64,000 nt of DNA. Origin: Ailurus styani. Its lineage: Eukaryota > Chordata > Mammalia > Carnivora > Ailuridae. Where the stretch lies: assembly GCA_002007465.1 (NCBI GenBank), contig LNAC01000136.1, positions 2,782,823-2,846,822 on the forward strand. The letters run 5' to 3'. The notes beneath the pieces are model-generated. The model was given only the letters and a program-made list of their open reading frames with translations, did not search any database and was not told the origin of the DNA. Numbering within the stretch: position 1 is the first letter of the stretch; each line of letters opens with the position of its first letter. The position numbers and the translations under genes are program-made. Of the stretch, positions 1-9,537 are shown piece after piece.

Positions 1-239
1 AATCCAAGCCCGGGGACCCTTTCAGATGCTGATGTAGTTTCTGAAGTCAGCGAGTCTTGCTCCTTGTTAAGAGCCCACAATACCTAACCTTGGCAGTGTT
101 AGTGGTGCAGAGCACGCGCAAGTTTGGAAGTCAAGACTTACGAACAGAAGAGACAGTGAAAGAAGACAGATTCTTCTTTCAGAAGAATCAGAAGACAGAA
201 GAAGACTTGATTCTCCTTGAATTGTACTTCCAAAGATTC

Positions 240-470
240 TGATTTGATTGTGTTGGGGTGGGGCTTCGGGCATACCTCCTTTTTTCCAAACGCCCGTGGT
301 GATTTTAATGTGTGCCAGGGAGGAGAAGCACCAGCCCGAGGGTTTCCAATGAGGATCACCTGGGGAGCTTTCACCACTCCTGATGCCCCAGGCCACACTT
401 ACTCAGACTAAGTCTGAACCGCAGGGCATGGAACCCACGCATCAGCATTGTTCAATGCCCACTGGGCAAG
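240..470 (+). repeat. MER5-like (hAT-Charlie) DNA transposon relics
   Basis: The stretch holds two segments with the phrase pattern of non-autonomous MER5 elements: a 'gattttaatgtgtgcca' end near 301, and 'aggatcacctggggagctt' near 352 followed by 'ccaggccacac' and 'cgcatcagcattg'. These are old, internally decayed non-coding copies. Assignment is from remembered consensus wording; no terminal inverted repeat pair or 8-bp target duplication could be shown. An open frame overlapping it is chance. Confidence 0.45.
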
Positions 471-544
471 TCTAAGTCAAAACCAGTGCTTAAAAGTCCG
501 CTACAGAGGAAGGAACCCCAAGGAAGGGGAAGTAACTAGATTCT

Positions 545-640
545 AGGCTCCACTTAGCCACGAATTTGCATGTGACCTTGGACTTACCGCTTTGCTGTTC
601 TGGGTCTGGGTTTTCCCACGTGTACCCAAGATTTACGCCA
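545..640 (+). repeat. possible MIR fragment
   Basis: The words 'tgtgaccttgg' followed by 'ttcccacgtgtaccc' resemble the core of the ancient MIR SINE in sense orientation. The match is short and diverged, so this is tentative. Confidence 0.3.
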
Positions 641-768
641 GCCTTTAGGCACAATCCTCAGTGCATCTGAAAAGGCTTTCCTGAGCAAATCCCCTCCTGA
701 CCCCTGTGCTGCCCCCAGGGCTCTGACTCTATCTACAGCCCTCCCTGCTGTTGAAAGATGCTCAGCTG

Positions 769-970
769 GGGCGCCGGGGTGGCTCAGTGGGTTAAAGCCT
801 CTGCTTTCGGCTCAGGTCATGATCCCAGGGTCCTGGGATCGAGGCCCGCATCGGGCTCTCTGCTCAGCAGGGACCCCGCTTCCCCTTCTCTCTCTGCCTG
901 CCTCTCTGCCTCCTTGTGATCTCTCTCCCTCTGTGAAATAAATAAATAAAATCTTTAAAAAAATAAAAAA
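769..970 (+). mobile_element. CAN SINE, mustelid-type, full length
   Basis: A tRNA-derived carnivoran SINE with head, box-B-like region, CT-rich body and A-rich tail. It carries the GTGGGTTAAAGCCTCTGC variant. A perfect 16-bp target-site duplication, GAAAGATGCTCAGCTG, flanks it at 753-768 and 971-986, which shows an L1-machinery insertion of recent age. Confidence 0.95.
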
Positions 971-986
971 GAAAGATGCTCAGCTG

Positions 987-1527
987 CCTCAAGGATGGAA
1001 CAATCCAGAGCACTGCCCCCACAGAAGGAGGGTATGAAGCTTCTCGGTTCTTCCCTACTCTCCAGTCAGACCGAAGGTGTAATGCAACCATGTTCTTGAG
1101 TAGAACACCTGTCACTAGTCAGTGTGACCAAGAGTCACGGTTGGCGTGTGGACTGAGATGGCTCAGCTGCCACACACATAGAAGAGCTGTACTTTATTGA
1201 GTTGTACTTTTACTTCTGACCCTGGAGCCCAGTGCATCAGGTACCCAGCCCCTGGGAATCTAGACCTACACCACTAGCTGTGAGTCACTGGGAGTAAGGG
1301 TCCTCTAAACTTCACTCTGCCCACATGGCTTATTTATTTCTAAGCTCAGTACACAGGCAACACCATTCAGTGAAAGCTAGAGAGAGGATCATTAGCAACA
1401 AAGAATCTTCCCCCCTTCTTGATAACCCCCATTTGCAACATCACGACACACACCTTACTGAAGTGGTCTCCTCCCACTCTCCTGTGGGCTGGCTGTGTGA
1501 CTCTGGGTAAATGAATCTTGGCTAATG

Positions 1528-1530
<3 letters not shown>
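987..1530. other. no recognisable feature
   Basis: Unique-looking sequence without a convincing exon, RNA gene or named repeat. Short open frames here lack splice sites or family resemblance. Confidence 0.5.

Positions 1531-1575
<45 letters not shown>
1531..1575 (+). repeat. (CT)n microsatellite
   Basis: About 22 uninterrupted CT units, likely polymorphic in length between individuals. Confidence 0.97.
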
Positions 1576-1577
<2 letters not shown>

Positions 1578-2560
1578 ACAGGCTACTTCTCAGAAGGGCG
1601 AGCCCTGAATGAAACAACATAGGGGCGAGCATTTTGTAAAACATTGGTTCTTCACCTTTTTCCCCTTGGACTCCCTCATCTCTACAACACATAAAAATTC
1701 ATTTTTAAAGATGAAAATTATTCCCTGCTGTGATAGAATTTCTCCCACAGATGGGGCCTGGGAGAACCCCAGACACGAAGTTGCGGTAATCTAACCCATA
1801 CAAAGGAAGCGGGGTGCACGGAGATGCTAGCAATTAACTCAGGACTTAGGAGAAGCCACTAATGCAATTAATAAGGAAACAATCACCATCCTCATTGCCA
1901 GTTCTGTCTGGGTGTTAGATTTTATCACCAGGGAAAGTGAAATCATGCGCCCAGGCAGAATCTAAATACAAGACAGAAACAGAAAGGTCCTGGTTGTTTA
2001 AAAAAAAAGGTGAGACTACTCTGTGAAGCAAAGGCAACAGGATGATGGCAAAGTATTGTCCAGTAAGAAATAGAACGGTCTCTCTCTATCGGCATAACAA
2101 GGAGAGGCAGGGCCTGCTGCTGCTGCTTTGTTCCAGTTCTTCCAAAACCAGGGAGCACAAAAGCATTCAGCCGTTGAATGAATTCAGCGGCAGGTCTATA
2201 AGCCCCCCGATTTACAGGGAAGAAATCTTCTCCACATTACAAGAGAGACCTATTTCTACCTGACAGATGCAGGTTACTGAAGAATGATGCAGGAGATGAG
2301 AAGGAAGACCACAGTGGCCGGCAGGGAGCTTTCTCCCCAATTACAGATGAAGAAACAGATTTGGAGGTTCATCCTACATGAGTCAGGACTTCTCACCCCA
2401 GACTCAGCGCTCCTCTCCCCACCACAAAGTTGCTACGGAAGCTGTATTTTCAAGTGAATAAAAATACGTGCGCCATTCCTCTGAAAGTCAGACTACCGTC
2501 AACCTCAATATGGTCCAAAAATACAGAAGTCCTAATGGTAATCGTGAATCATGTGTTGAG
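1576..2560. other. no recognisable feature
   Basis: About 1 kb with no named repeat, exon or RNA gene that I can support. Frames of 61-73 codons occur on both strands and are expected by chance. Confidence 0.5.
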
Positions 2561-2564
2561 TTCA

Positions 2565-2800
2565 TCCTATATCCCAGGCTTTTCTTAAAATAACAGTCAC
2601 AGATCGACTCACTGAGCTCCCAACAGCCCTCTGAGTGGATGCTACTATTTCCCCATTTTACAGATGAGGGAAAAGATGCACTGAGATGCCCACTTAGCTG
2701 CCTGAGGACACACAGCGAAGCTCTGATTACCCTCAGAGCTACGATTCAAGCCCAGGCCATTGGGTCCAGCTCCCACATGCACAACCACTCGATAACCACT
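2565..2800 (-). repeat. MIR SINE, antisense
   Basis: Shows the antisense MIR core 'ttccccattttacagatgagg', then 'cctgaggacacacagcgaagc' and 'acgattcaagcccaggcc'. This is an ancient mammal-wide tRNA-derived SINE, inactive and diverged. Confidence 0.75.
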
Positions 2801-2979
2801 ATTTGATAATGTACGAGAACCAAAGACTCTGAGCATTAGCAATAACTGCCCCAAAAGCACTGTTCAACATCTACGCCATGATTTCTTAAGCTTCACATGG
2901 AGCCTCACTGATCCTTATTTAATACCTAATTCCTTACAGCTTTAGGAAACACTTACACATAAGGTCAGCAAAATTGGGC

Positions 2980-3460
2980 GCCGCCTACAGCTCCACCTCT
3001 GTCTCACCATGCTGCAGCCTCACGAGCTTCCCTAGTGCTTGCCTCTTGGCCTTCCCACCTGCCATTCCCTTAACCTAGACTGCTCTTCCCACCATCTTAT
3101 GCCCAATGACCTCCTACTCACCTTTCAGACTTCAGTTCAAATGTCAACTTCTCAGGGCCCCTAGGTGGCTCAGTTGGTTGAGCACCTGACTCTTGATTTT
3201 GGCTCAGGTCATGATCTCATGGGTCCTGGGTTCAGGTCCGGAGTCCGGTTCTGTGCTCAGTGGAGACTGTTTGAGGATTTCTCTGTCTCTGCCCCTCCTC
3301 TCTCTAATAAATAATTAGAAAATAAATAAACAAATAAATAAATAAGTAAATGTATGTCACTTTCCCCAAAAGGCTTACCACCATTCTACTTTTCCATAGC
3401 ATTTTTCTATCAGAACACTTACCACAACTAGTAATTACAGATTCATTTGTGTGATCACTG
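2980..3460 (+). repeat. L2 LINE 3' end, split by a SINE
   Basis: The L2 3'-end phrases run in order: 'gcctcttggccttcccacctgcc', 'agacttcagttcaaatgtcaac', then after the SINE 'catagcatttttctatcagaacacttacc'. This is an old CR1-clade LINE relic with no coding capacity left. Confidence 0.7.
3154..3350 (+). mobile_element. CAN SINE, older type, in L2
   Basis: Head 'gggcccctaggtggctcag' with GTTGGTTGAGCACCTGACTCTTGATTTTGGCTC body, the older carnivoran form. The tail is an expanded AAAT tract. Flanks share an imperfect duplication (aaatgtcaactt versus aaatgtatgtcactt). Confidence 0.85.
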
Positions 3461-3955
3461 GTTTTACAAGGGCAAGAGAAGAGACGATTCTGCTCACGCC
3501 TGTGCGAGCTATGCCTGGTAGCTTCCTTCGGAACACAACATTTGTGGACGACATATCTGTTGGAAACAGTTTCATTAATGGCATTCTTTCACACACAGGC
3601 ATACTTGAGAGACGTTGTGAGTTCAGTTCCAGACCACCGCAAAAAAGCACATATCACAATAAAGTGAGTCAAATGAATTTATTGGTTTCCCAGGGCATTG
3701 CGAAACTTCTGCTTACACTACCCTGCAGTCTATTAAGTGTGCAATAGCATTATGTCTAAAAAAAATGCACATGCCTTAATTTAAAAAATACTGTTACTGA
3801 AAGAATTAAAAATAAAATAAGTAAAAAATAGTTGATTGCTAAAATATGCTAACCATCATCTGAGCTTTCAGCAAGTTGTCATCTTTTTGCTGGTAGAGGG
3901 TCTTGCCTCAAGGTTGATAGTTGCTGACTGATCAGGAGGTGGCTGTGGAAATTTC

Positions 3956-4150
3956 TTTTTTTTTTTTTTCTTTTTAGAGTGAGAGTGTGAGCAGGGGGGA
4001 GTGGCTGAGGGACAGCGAGAGAGAGAATGTTAAGCAGACTCCACACTCAGCAGACGAGCCCAGTGAGGGGCTGTATCCCATGACCTTGAGCTCATGACCT
4101 GAGCTGAAATCAGGAGACACATGCTTACCTGAGTGAGCCACCCAGAGTCC
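3956..4150 (-). mobile_element. CAN SINE, older type, in Tigger1
   Basis: Antisense SINE: T-rich tail complement, then 'gagctcatgacctgagctgaaatcagg' and 'tgagccacccag'. Diverged. It interrupts Tigger1 at 'ggaaatttctt', a word that reappears after the next SINE at about 4366 and so fixes the insertion point. Confidence 0.85.
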
Positions 4151-4161
4151 TGGGAAACAAC

Positions 4162-4363
4162 TTTTTTTTTTTAAGATTTTATTTATTTATTTGTCAGAGA
4201 GAGAGGGAGAGAGCACAATCTGGCAGAGTGTCAGGCAGAGGCAGAGAAAGAAGCAGGCTCCCTGGTGAGCAAGGAGCCCAATGCGGGACTTGATCCCAGG
4301 ACCCTGAGATCATGACCTGAGCCGAAGGCAGAGGCTTAACCGACTGAGCCACCCAGGCGTCCC
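4162..4363 (-). mobile_element. CAN SINE, in Tigger1 next to another SINE
   Basis: Antisense SINE from poly-T and 'aagattttatttatttatttg' to 'gccacccaggcgtccc'. It lies 11 bp from the previous SINE and shares a short CTGGGAAA flank word on both sides. Younger than its neighbour, judging by fewer differences from the consensus. Confidence 0.9.
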
Positions 4364-4393
4364 TGGGAAATTTCTTAATATAAGCTAACAATG

Positions 4394-5110
4394 AGTAACC
4401 GTGCTGTGTGGCGACAGATGGCAGCTACATTGTGCTGAGCACTGCATAACCTATAAACTTGTCCAGCCCCTGTTATACACCTAAAACTAAAGTAACATGG
4501 TCTCAACTATTCTCAAACTTTAAAAATTAAAAAAAAAAAAGAAAGAAAGAAAGAAAAAGAAAAGAAGGGCGATTATCAGGGAATGGAGTGTAGAGGTGGG
4601 GAGGGGGAGAAATGGGGAGATGTTTGTCAAAGGGTACAAACTTTCAGTTATAAGACAAATAGTTTCCGGAACCCTAATGTACAGCATAGTGACTATAGGT
4701 AATAATAATGTATTGTAGGGGCGCCTGGGTGGCTCAGTTGGTTAAGCAGCTGCCTTTGGCTCAGGGCATGATCCCAGGGTCCTGGGATGGAGCCCCTCTC
4801 CCTCTCCCTTTGCTACTGCCCCCTGCTTGCACTCTCTTGCTCTGTCAAATAAATAAAATCTTTAAATAATAATGTATTGCATACTTGACATTTTCTAAGA
4901 GAGTAGATCTAAGAGCGTAGATCTTACCACACAGGAAAAAATGGTAACTACCTGAGATTATAAATGTGTGAAATAGCTTGATTATGATAATCATTTCACA
5001 ATGTATATTATATCACATTGTTACACACTACATATATGTGTGTGTGTATATACGCATATGTATATAAAGTTTTGTTAACCACAATAAAGTTGGGAGGTAA
5101 AAAATGTAAA
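4394..5110 (+). mobile_element. L1 3' ends inserted in Tigger1
   Basis: Two L1 3'-UTR-like pieces in sense orientation. The first (about 4394-4541) has 'ttatacacctaaaact' and an A-rich end that has grown GAAA repeats. The second (about 4565-5110) has 'gtcaaagggtacaaactttc', 'gtacagcatagtgactatag' and 'gagagtagatct'. Both are L1MA/MB-like and non-coding. They split Tigger1 at 'acaatga|agtttgcc'. Confidence 0.7.
4716..4864 (+). mobile_element. CAN SINE in L1 3' UTR, internally shortened
   Basis: Sense SINE of only about 150 bp: after 'cctgggatggagccc' it jumps straight to the CT-rich body, so the 'gctccctgctcagcgggg' section is missing. Perfect 15-bp TSD AATAATAATGTATTG at 4701-4715 and 4865-4879. 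Confidence 0.93.
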
Positions 5111-5352
5111 AATATATATACAACGTAACATGAAGTTTGCCACATCAACTGACTCTTCCTTTCATAAACAATATCTCTGTAGTGAACAATACTACTCACA
5201 ATAGAACTTCTTCAAAATTAGAGTCAATCCTCTCCAACCCTGCCACTGCTTTATCAACTATGTTTGTGTAATATTCTAAATCCTCTGTTGTCAGTCAACG
5301 ATTTTCACAGCATCGTCACCAGGACTAGATTCTGTCTTAAAAAACCACTTTC

Positions 5353-5425
5353 GGGGCACCTGGGAGGCTCAGTCAGTTAAGCATCTGCCTTCAACTCGGG
5401 TCATGGTTCCTGACCTGAGCCGGGG
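5353..5425 (+). mobile_element. truncated CAN SINE with small snap-back
   Basis: Head and first third of a SINE ('gggcacctgggaggctcag ... actcgggtcatgg') run directly into its own antisense ('tgacctgagccg') and then unrelated sequence. No CT-rich body or A tail is present. It marks the end of recognisable Tigger1. Confidence 0.65.
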
Positions 5426-5991
5426 GGGTGGGAGAGATGATGATCATTATACACAAGTGTCCCTCCCCACCCCTGGAGGAGACATACACACATACAATCA
5501 TACTGAGGGTTTTAAGGCAGGATGACCCACACTTTGAAAACTGTGCTGTGGACTACTGTAATGCCCAGGCTCAACCAGAAAATCTACACTGGACCATGAT
5601 TTGAAGCAGTTAAGAAAGATAGCTGTGTTTGCATCTGGAGAAAATTGGAAGAAAAAGGACAATCCTGGACATAAGAAGAAGATACTAGAATTGTTTTTGA
5701 TCTAGCATCCTGAAGAATGACTGAAAGACCAGAGTTATGGTCGATAGGTCCTCAACCACCATGATGAATTCTGCCAAGAACCCAGGCTTGTTCATACCCT
5801 GGATTACCTGATCTTGGGGGTAACACTACTTCCCAGCAGAAGCAAAACTAGCAGCAAAAATACTGGACTCTTCAGTGGCCTGAACTTTTATGGATGGTGT
5901 CCATTCCTGAACCCTTTGGACTTAATAAGCAAACCAAGGGGTCCCAGGAAATATGAGAGAAGAGAACTTCTGAATAAAAATGAACTTTTCT
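5426..5991. other. unidentified sequence
   Basis: About 560 bp with no repeat family I recognise. It has a mild mRNA-like feel and several short frames, including a 66-codon one from 5814, but no convincing protein family, splice pattern or poly-A tail. A decayed retrocopy is possible and unproven. Confidence 0.35.
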
Positions 5992-6141
5992 GGGGTACCT
6001 GGGTAGCACTGTAGGTTAAGCCTCTGAATTTGGATTTTGGCTCAGGTCATGATCTCAGGGTTGTGAGATTGAGCCCCACGTCCGACTCTGTGCTCAGTGT
6101 GGAGTCTACTGGAGATTCTCTCTCTCCCTCTGCTCTTCCTC

Positions 6142-6178
<37 letters not shown>

Positions 6179-6208
6179 CCTCTCAAATAAATAAATCTTT
6201 TTTAAAAG
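5992..6208 (+). mobile_element. CAN SINE with long (CT)n body
   Basis: Sense SINE, older head type (GGTTAAGCCTCTGAATTTGG). Its CT-rich body expanded to a pure CT tract at about 6147-6176. TSD TGAACTTTTCT at 5981-5991 and 6209-6219. Confidence 0.92.
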
Positions 6209-6360
6209 TGAACTTTTCTATGTTAGGATGGGACACAAAGCCATATTCATTTGGATATTAAATACGTTGTGATCCTATTATATCCTGAGCTGATGAGATG
6301 GGTGTACATAGCAGTGTTTCGTATTGATGTTGTTATAGGTTGGGGAGAAGGGGGTATTTT

Positions 6361-6900
6361 TTAAAGAACACCTTTAATCCAATCACCCAGAATCAAACAC
6401 TGTTAGTATTATGGGACATATACTTTCAGAAATATTATCCAAGTAAATGCACAAATGCAGATATGAGACAGAGTTAGGCCCCTCAAAATTAGATAATATA
6501 GAAACTGTTTTATAGTCGATTCCCTCATTGTAACAAACGTGACTGAGGCATCTGGGTGGTTCAGTCAGTTGGGCACCTGCTCTTGCTATGGGCTCGGTCG
6601 TGGTCTTAAGCCCTGCACATCGGGCTCTGCACTCAGCAGACAGTCTGCTCGTCCCTCTCCCTCTGCTCCTCCCCCTGCTCATGCTTGCTCACTCACTCTC
6701 TCAAAGAAACAAATAATCTTTTTAAAAATGTGAATAACTTCCCATATCAAATATAGGTCTGCATCACTTATAATTCAATTACTTTCCATTGCATGAACAT
6801 ATCATAACTTTTTAATCAGTTCCATGTTAATGAATAATTTGAGCATTAATTTAATATATAATAAATAGCACTACGGAAAATCCATTATGTCCACTCCTTG
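6361..6900 (-). repeat. L1M 3' region, antisense, split by a SINE
   Basis: Reads like the antisense of an old L1M/L1ME unit: 'cactgttagtattatgggacatatactttc', then after the SINE 'ttactttccattgcatgaacatatcataac'. No open frame survives. Confidence 0.5.
6545..6728 (+). mobile_element. CAN SINE, older type
   Basis: Sense SINE ('ggcatctgggtggttcagtcagttgggc...') ending CAAATAATCTTTTTAAAAA. Flank words aacgtgac and aatgtgaa suggest a decayed TSD. It has lost the usual AGGTCATGATCCC segment. Confidence 0.85.
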
Positions 6901-8737
6901 TACAACGACTCTCATTATCTCTTCCAGAACTGTTGCAATGCTTCGTAAATAGTATCATTTTGGCTGGTCTTGGCTCTTCCAAAATGATTCTCAACTAACA
7001 GTCTCTCTACACCCATCTTCTGAATTCTGAAAGAATATGGAATTCTTCATGAGCTAGACTCTGCTGACATTACTTGTAATTTGATTTGGAGTGCAGTATT
7101 CTTCTTATAACCTGCGATGAAGAGCGAACTCTGTTTGAAAAAGACTACCCTCTCCATCACTAGAGAAACTGGAGTCTTGAGTTATAGAAAGCATCCATTA
7201 GTTACAAAAGCCCACGGTACCGTTCACTAGGGCCACCCCCAGGGTGTGTGGGGCTGTAAGGGTGATTTTAAAATGTACTGCAAAATTCATCCGTCCATAT
7301 GAAGCACAGTGATTATTAATCACAAATAATGGATAAAGATACTTAGAATTAAATTATTGTTCAGTCCATGAAGATTCTTCAAAGCATCCAGGCACTATTT
7401 CTTCCTGTTCAAGTCCATCACTTCTTCTTTTTTCTAACTGTCAAATGTGTAATGAGTATAAAATGTCCTAGGAGAAAAAGTAGCCACATACTTGTTCATG
7501 ATATTCTAGATCTTCAGAAGCTCTTTGTATAGAAACAACATAGATCTTCTTGCCTTTGCAGTTCCCAAATACCATTTATTTTGTGCTGGTTATTTCATTA
7601 CTCATAATGCTGCACCACGCACTGCACTGCCCATGAAGCTGGCTTCTAATGATTGTCTCAGAGGTTGTTACTGTGCTTCATTGGTGAAGACCATAAACAC
7701 AAGATTTACCCAGAGTAGTAAGGAAAAATGAGAACAGTGATTTGTTTTCTGGCTATGTTAAATTTATCATCCAAAATTTGATAGCACAAACAAAACAATA
7801 TATCTTCCAGCCATGTCTTTCTTGTAATTACTGCATTCTTAATATGTAAATTCTTTCCATGTTAACCATACACCTTCCTTCCACATCCTGCCACATTTAA
7901 GGAGGACAGGCAGGGCCCCACGGTCGCTGTAAGGGAAGTAGACCCATTCACACAAGGCAACGTCATCCCTTATGAACAACCTGAGAGAGCACAGTATCCC
8001 CATATTGATCAGAGGCAAGAGAGGACACGGACTGGAAGGGTCCACTGGTGTCACTGAACAAAAGTCTTGAAAGTTCGTGGAGAATGTTGTTACATCACAC
8101 CAGGAACATTGTCTTACCAGCAGTATGGAGCCTGCGGAAAGGTGGAGTGACCACCAAGGGTGCTAATGGAAGGGGACACCCCTGCCATGATCATGTGCTG
8201 TAGGCTAGACGTGGCACTAAAGTCAAGTCGTACAGGTGGGAAGAGAAGACACAGAAGCCCACACACATGGCTCAAGCCCAAGGTGGACTCTCCGAAGCCC
8301 AGACTCATCCTGAGTCTGATATGATGAGAATCACCCAAAGTCAGCCAGCCTCGGCATTATTCTGGTGACCCAATCTCACATGATCTGCAGCAAGAGCAAT
8401 CGGCTACCCTCTGGGAACCAGCTCAGCCACAGGGCCCCAGGTCAACCCCACAAGCATGAGTTCAAGGGTGCACCTGGTCAATTGCATGTGCACTGTGACC
8501 CTGGCCAAACCCAGGCCTGACAGAGTCTTACAAATTTTCGATAAAGGCACTCTAAAGTGTTGGGTCCTCTGAGGCCTAGGACCCAGGCAGCTGCCCTAAG
8601 GAGAATACTGTTGTTCACATTCTGTTATATATCCCATTCATTCCACATACCTTAGTTGAGCACCTTTTTTTAAGTTTGCCTCATGAGTCATCAGATGAAT
8701 CCAGCATAGCTAGTGACCTAACTAGCATTACTGACAG
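6901..8737. other. no recognisable feature
   Basis: About 1.8 kb without SINEs or a repeat I can name. AT-rich to 7900, more balanced after. Open frames of 68-74 codons on both strands have no supporting splice sites or family resemblance. Confidence 0.45.
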
Positions 8738-8750
8738 AAATATTTGCCCA

Positions 8751-8952
8751 GGGCGCCTGGGTGGCTCAGTGGGTTAAAGCCTCTGCCTTCGGCTCAGGTC
8801 ATGATCCCAGGGTCCTGGGATCAAGGCCCGTATCAGGCTCTCTGCTCCGCAGGGAGCCTGCTTCCTCCTCTCCCTGTCTCTCTGCCTGCCTCTCTGCCTA
8901 CTTGTAATTTCTCTCTCTCTGTGTCAAATAAATAAATAAAATCTTAAAAAAA
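8751..8952 (+). mobile_element. CAN SINE, mustelid-type
   Basis: Full-length sense SINE, near consensus. Perfect 13-bp TSD AAATATTTGCCCA at 8738-8750 and 8953-8965. It sits just upstream of the L1 3' end at 8985. Confidence 0.96.
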
Positions 8953-8984
8953 AAATATTTGCCCAAAATTTGAAGTAAAAAATT

Positions 8985-9537
8985 TTGTTCCTCAAAAATT
9001 ATACCTAGAATTACCATATAACCCAGCAATTCTATCCCAAGATATATACCTGAGAGAATCAAAGAGAGCTACTCAAAGAACACACACAGACATGTTCATA
9101 ACAGCATCATGCATATTCACAGTATGGTGGAAACAATCCAAATGTGCATCGATGGACAGATGGATAAACAAATTGTGGTATATCCATACAATGGCATGTT
9201 ATTCAGCCATGAAAAAGAATGAAGCACTGATCATGCTGCAATGCGAATAAATCTCAAAAACATGTTCAATGAATGAAGATACAAAAGGATAAATATTATG
9301 ATTCCATTCACATAAAATACCCAGAATAGGTAAATCCACAGAGACAGAAAGCAAATTGGTCATTCCCAGGGGCAGAGAGGTGAAGGAAGTGGAATATAAC
9401 TGCTTACCAGGCGGGGGATTCCTTTTGGGGTGATTAAAACATTCTGGAAGTAGACAACACAGTCAATGGTTGGTTGGACAACACTCTTTAAAATGGCTAA
9501 TTTCATGCTATGTAAATTTCACCTCAATTTTCTTTTT
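8985..9537 (+). repeat. L1 3' end (ORF2 end and 3' UTR)
   Basis: Classic end of L1 ORF2 in sense order: 'accatataacccagcaattc', 'gatggataaacaaattgtgg', 'ttattcagccatgaaaaag', 'atgattccattcacata'. It continues into a 3' UTR. Old, with many stops; only about 550 bp remains of a roughly 6-kb element. Confidence 0.85.

Larger units (their letters stand above)
3596..5352 (-). mobile_element. Tigger1 DNA transposon relic, interrupted
   Basis: A pogo/Tc1-mariner Tigger element. Its terminus starts CAGGCATAC at 3596 and runs through 'gttccagaccaccgc', 'gtctattaagtgtgcaatag' and 'ttgctggtagagggtcttgcc' to 3955. After two SINEs and an L1 block it resumes at about 5119-5352. There, minus-strand translation still reads YRDIVYERKSQLMWQTS, a transposase C-terminal remnant. 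The reading frame is broken by stops and insertions, so it cannot make a transposase. The far half of the element is absent beyond 5353. Confidence 0.8.

Noticed and set aside
1531..1575. Dinucleotide and other simple repeats as a possible CRISPR or satellite array
   Set aside because: Pure microsatellites with no repeat-spacer structure, in a mammalian genome.
8744..8935. Recurring peptide of the type GWLSGLKPLPSAQVM in many frames across the window
   Set aside because: It is the conceptual translation of the SINE head and body, seen wherever a SINE lies in that register. It is not a protein family.
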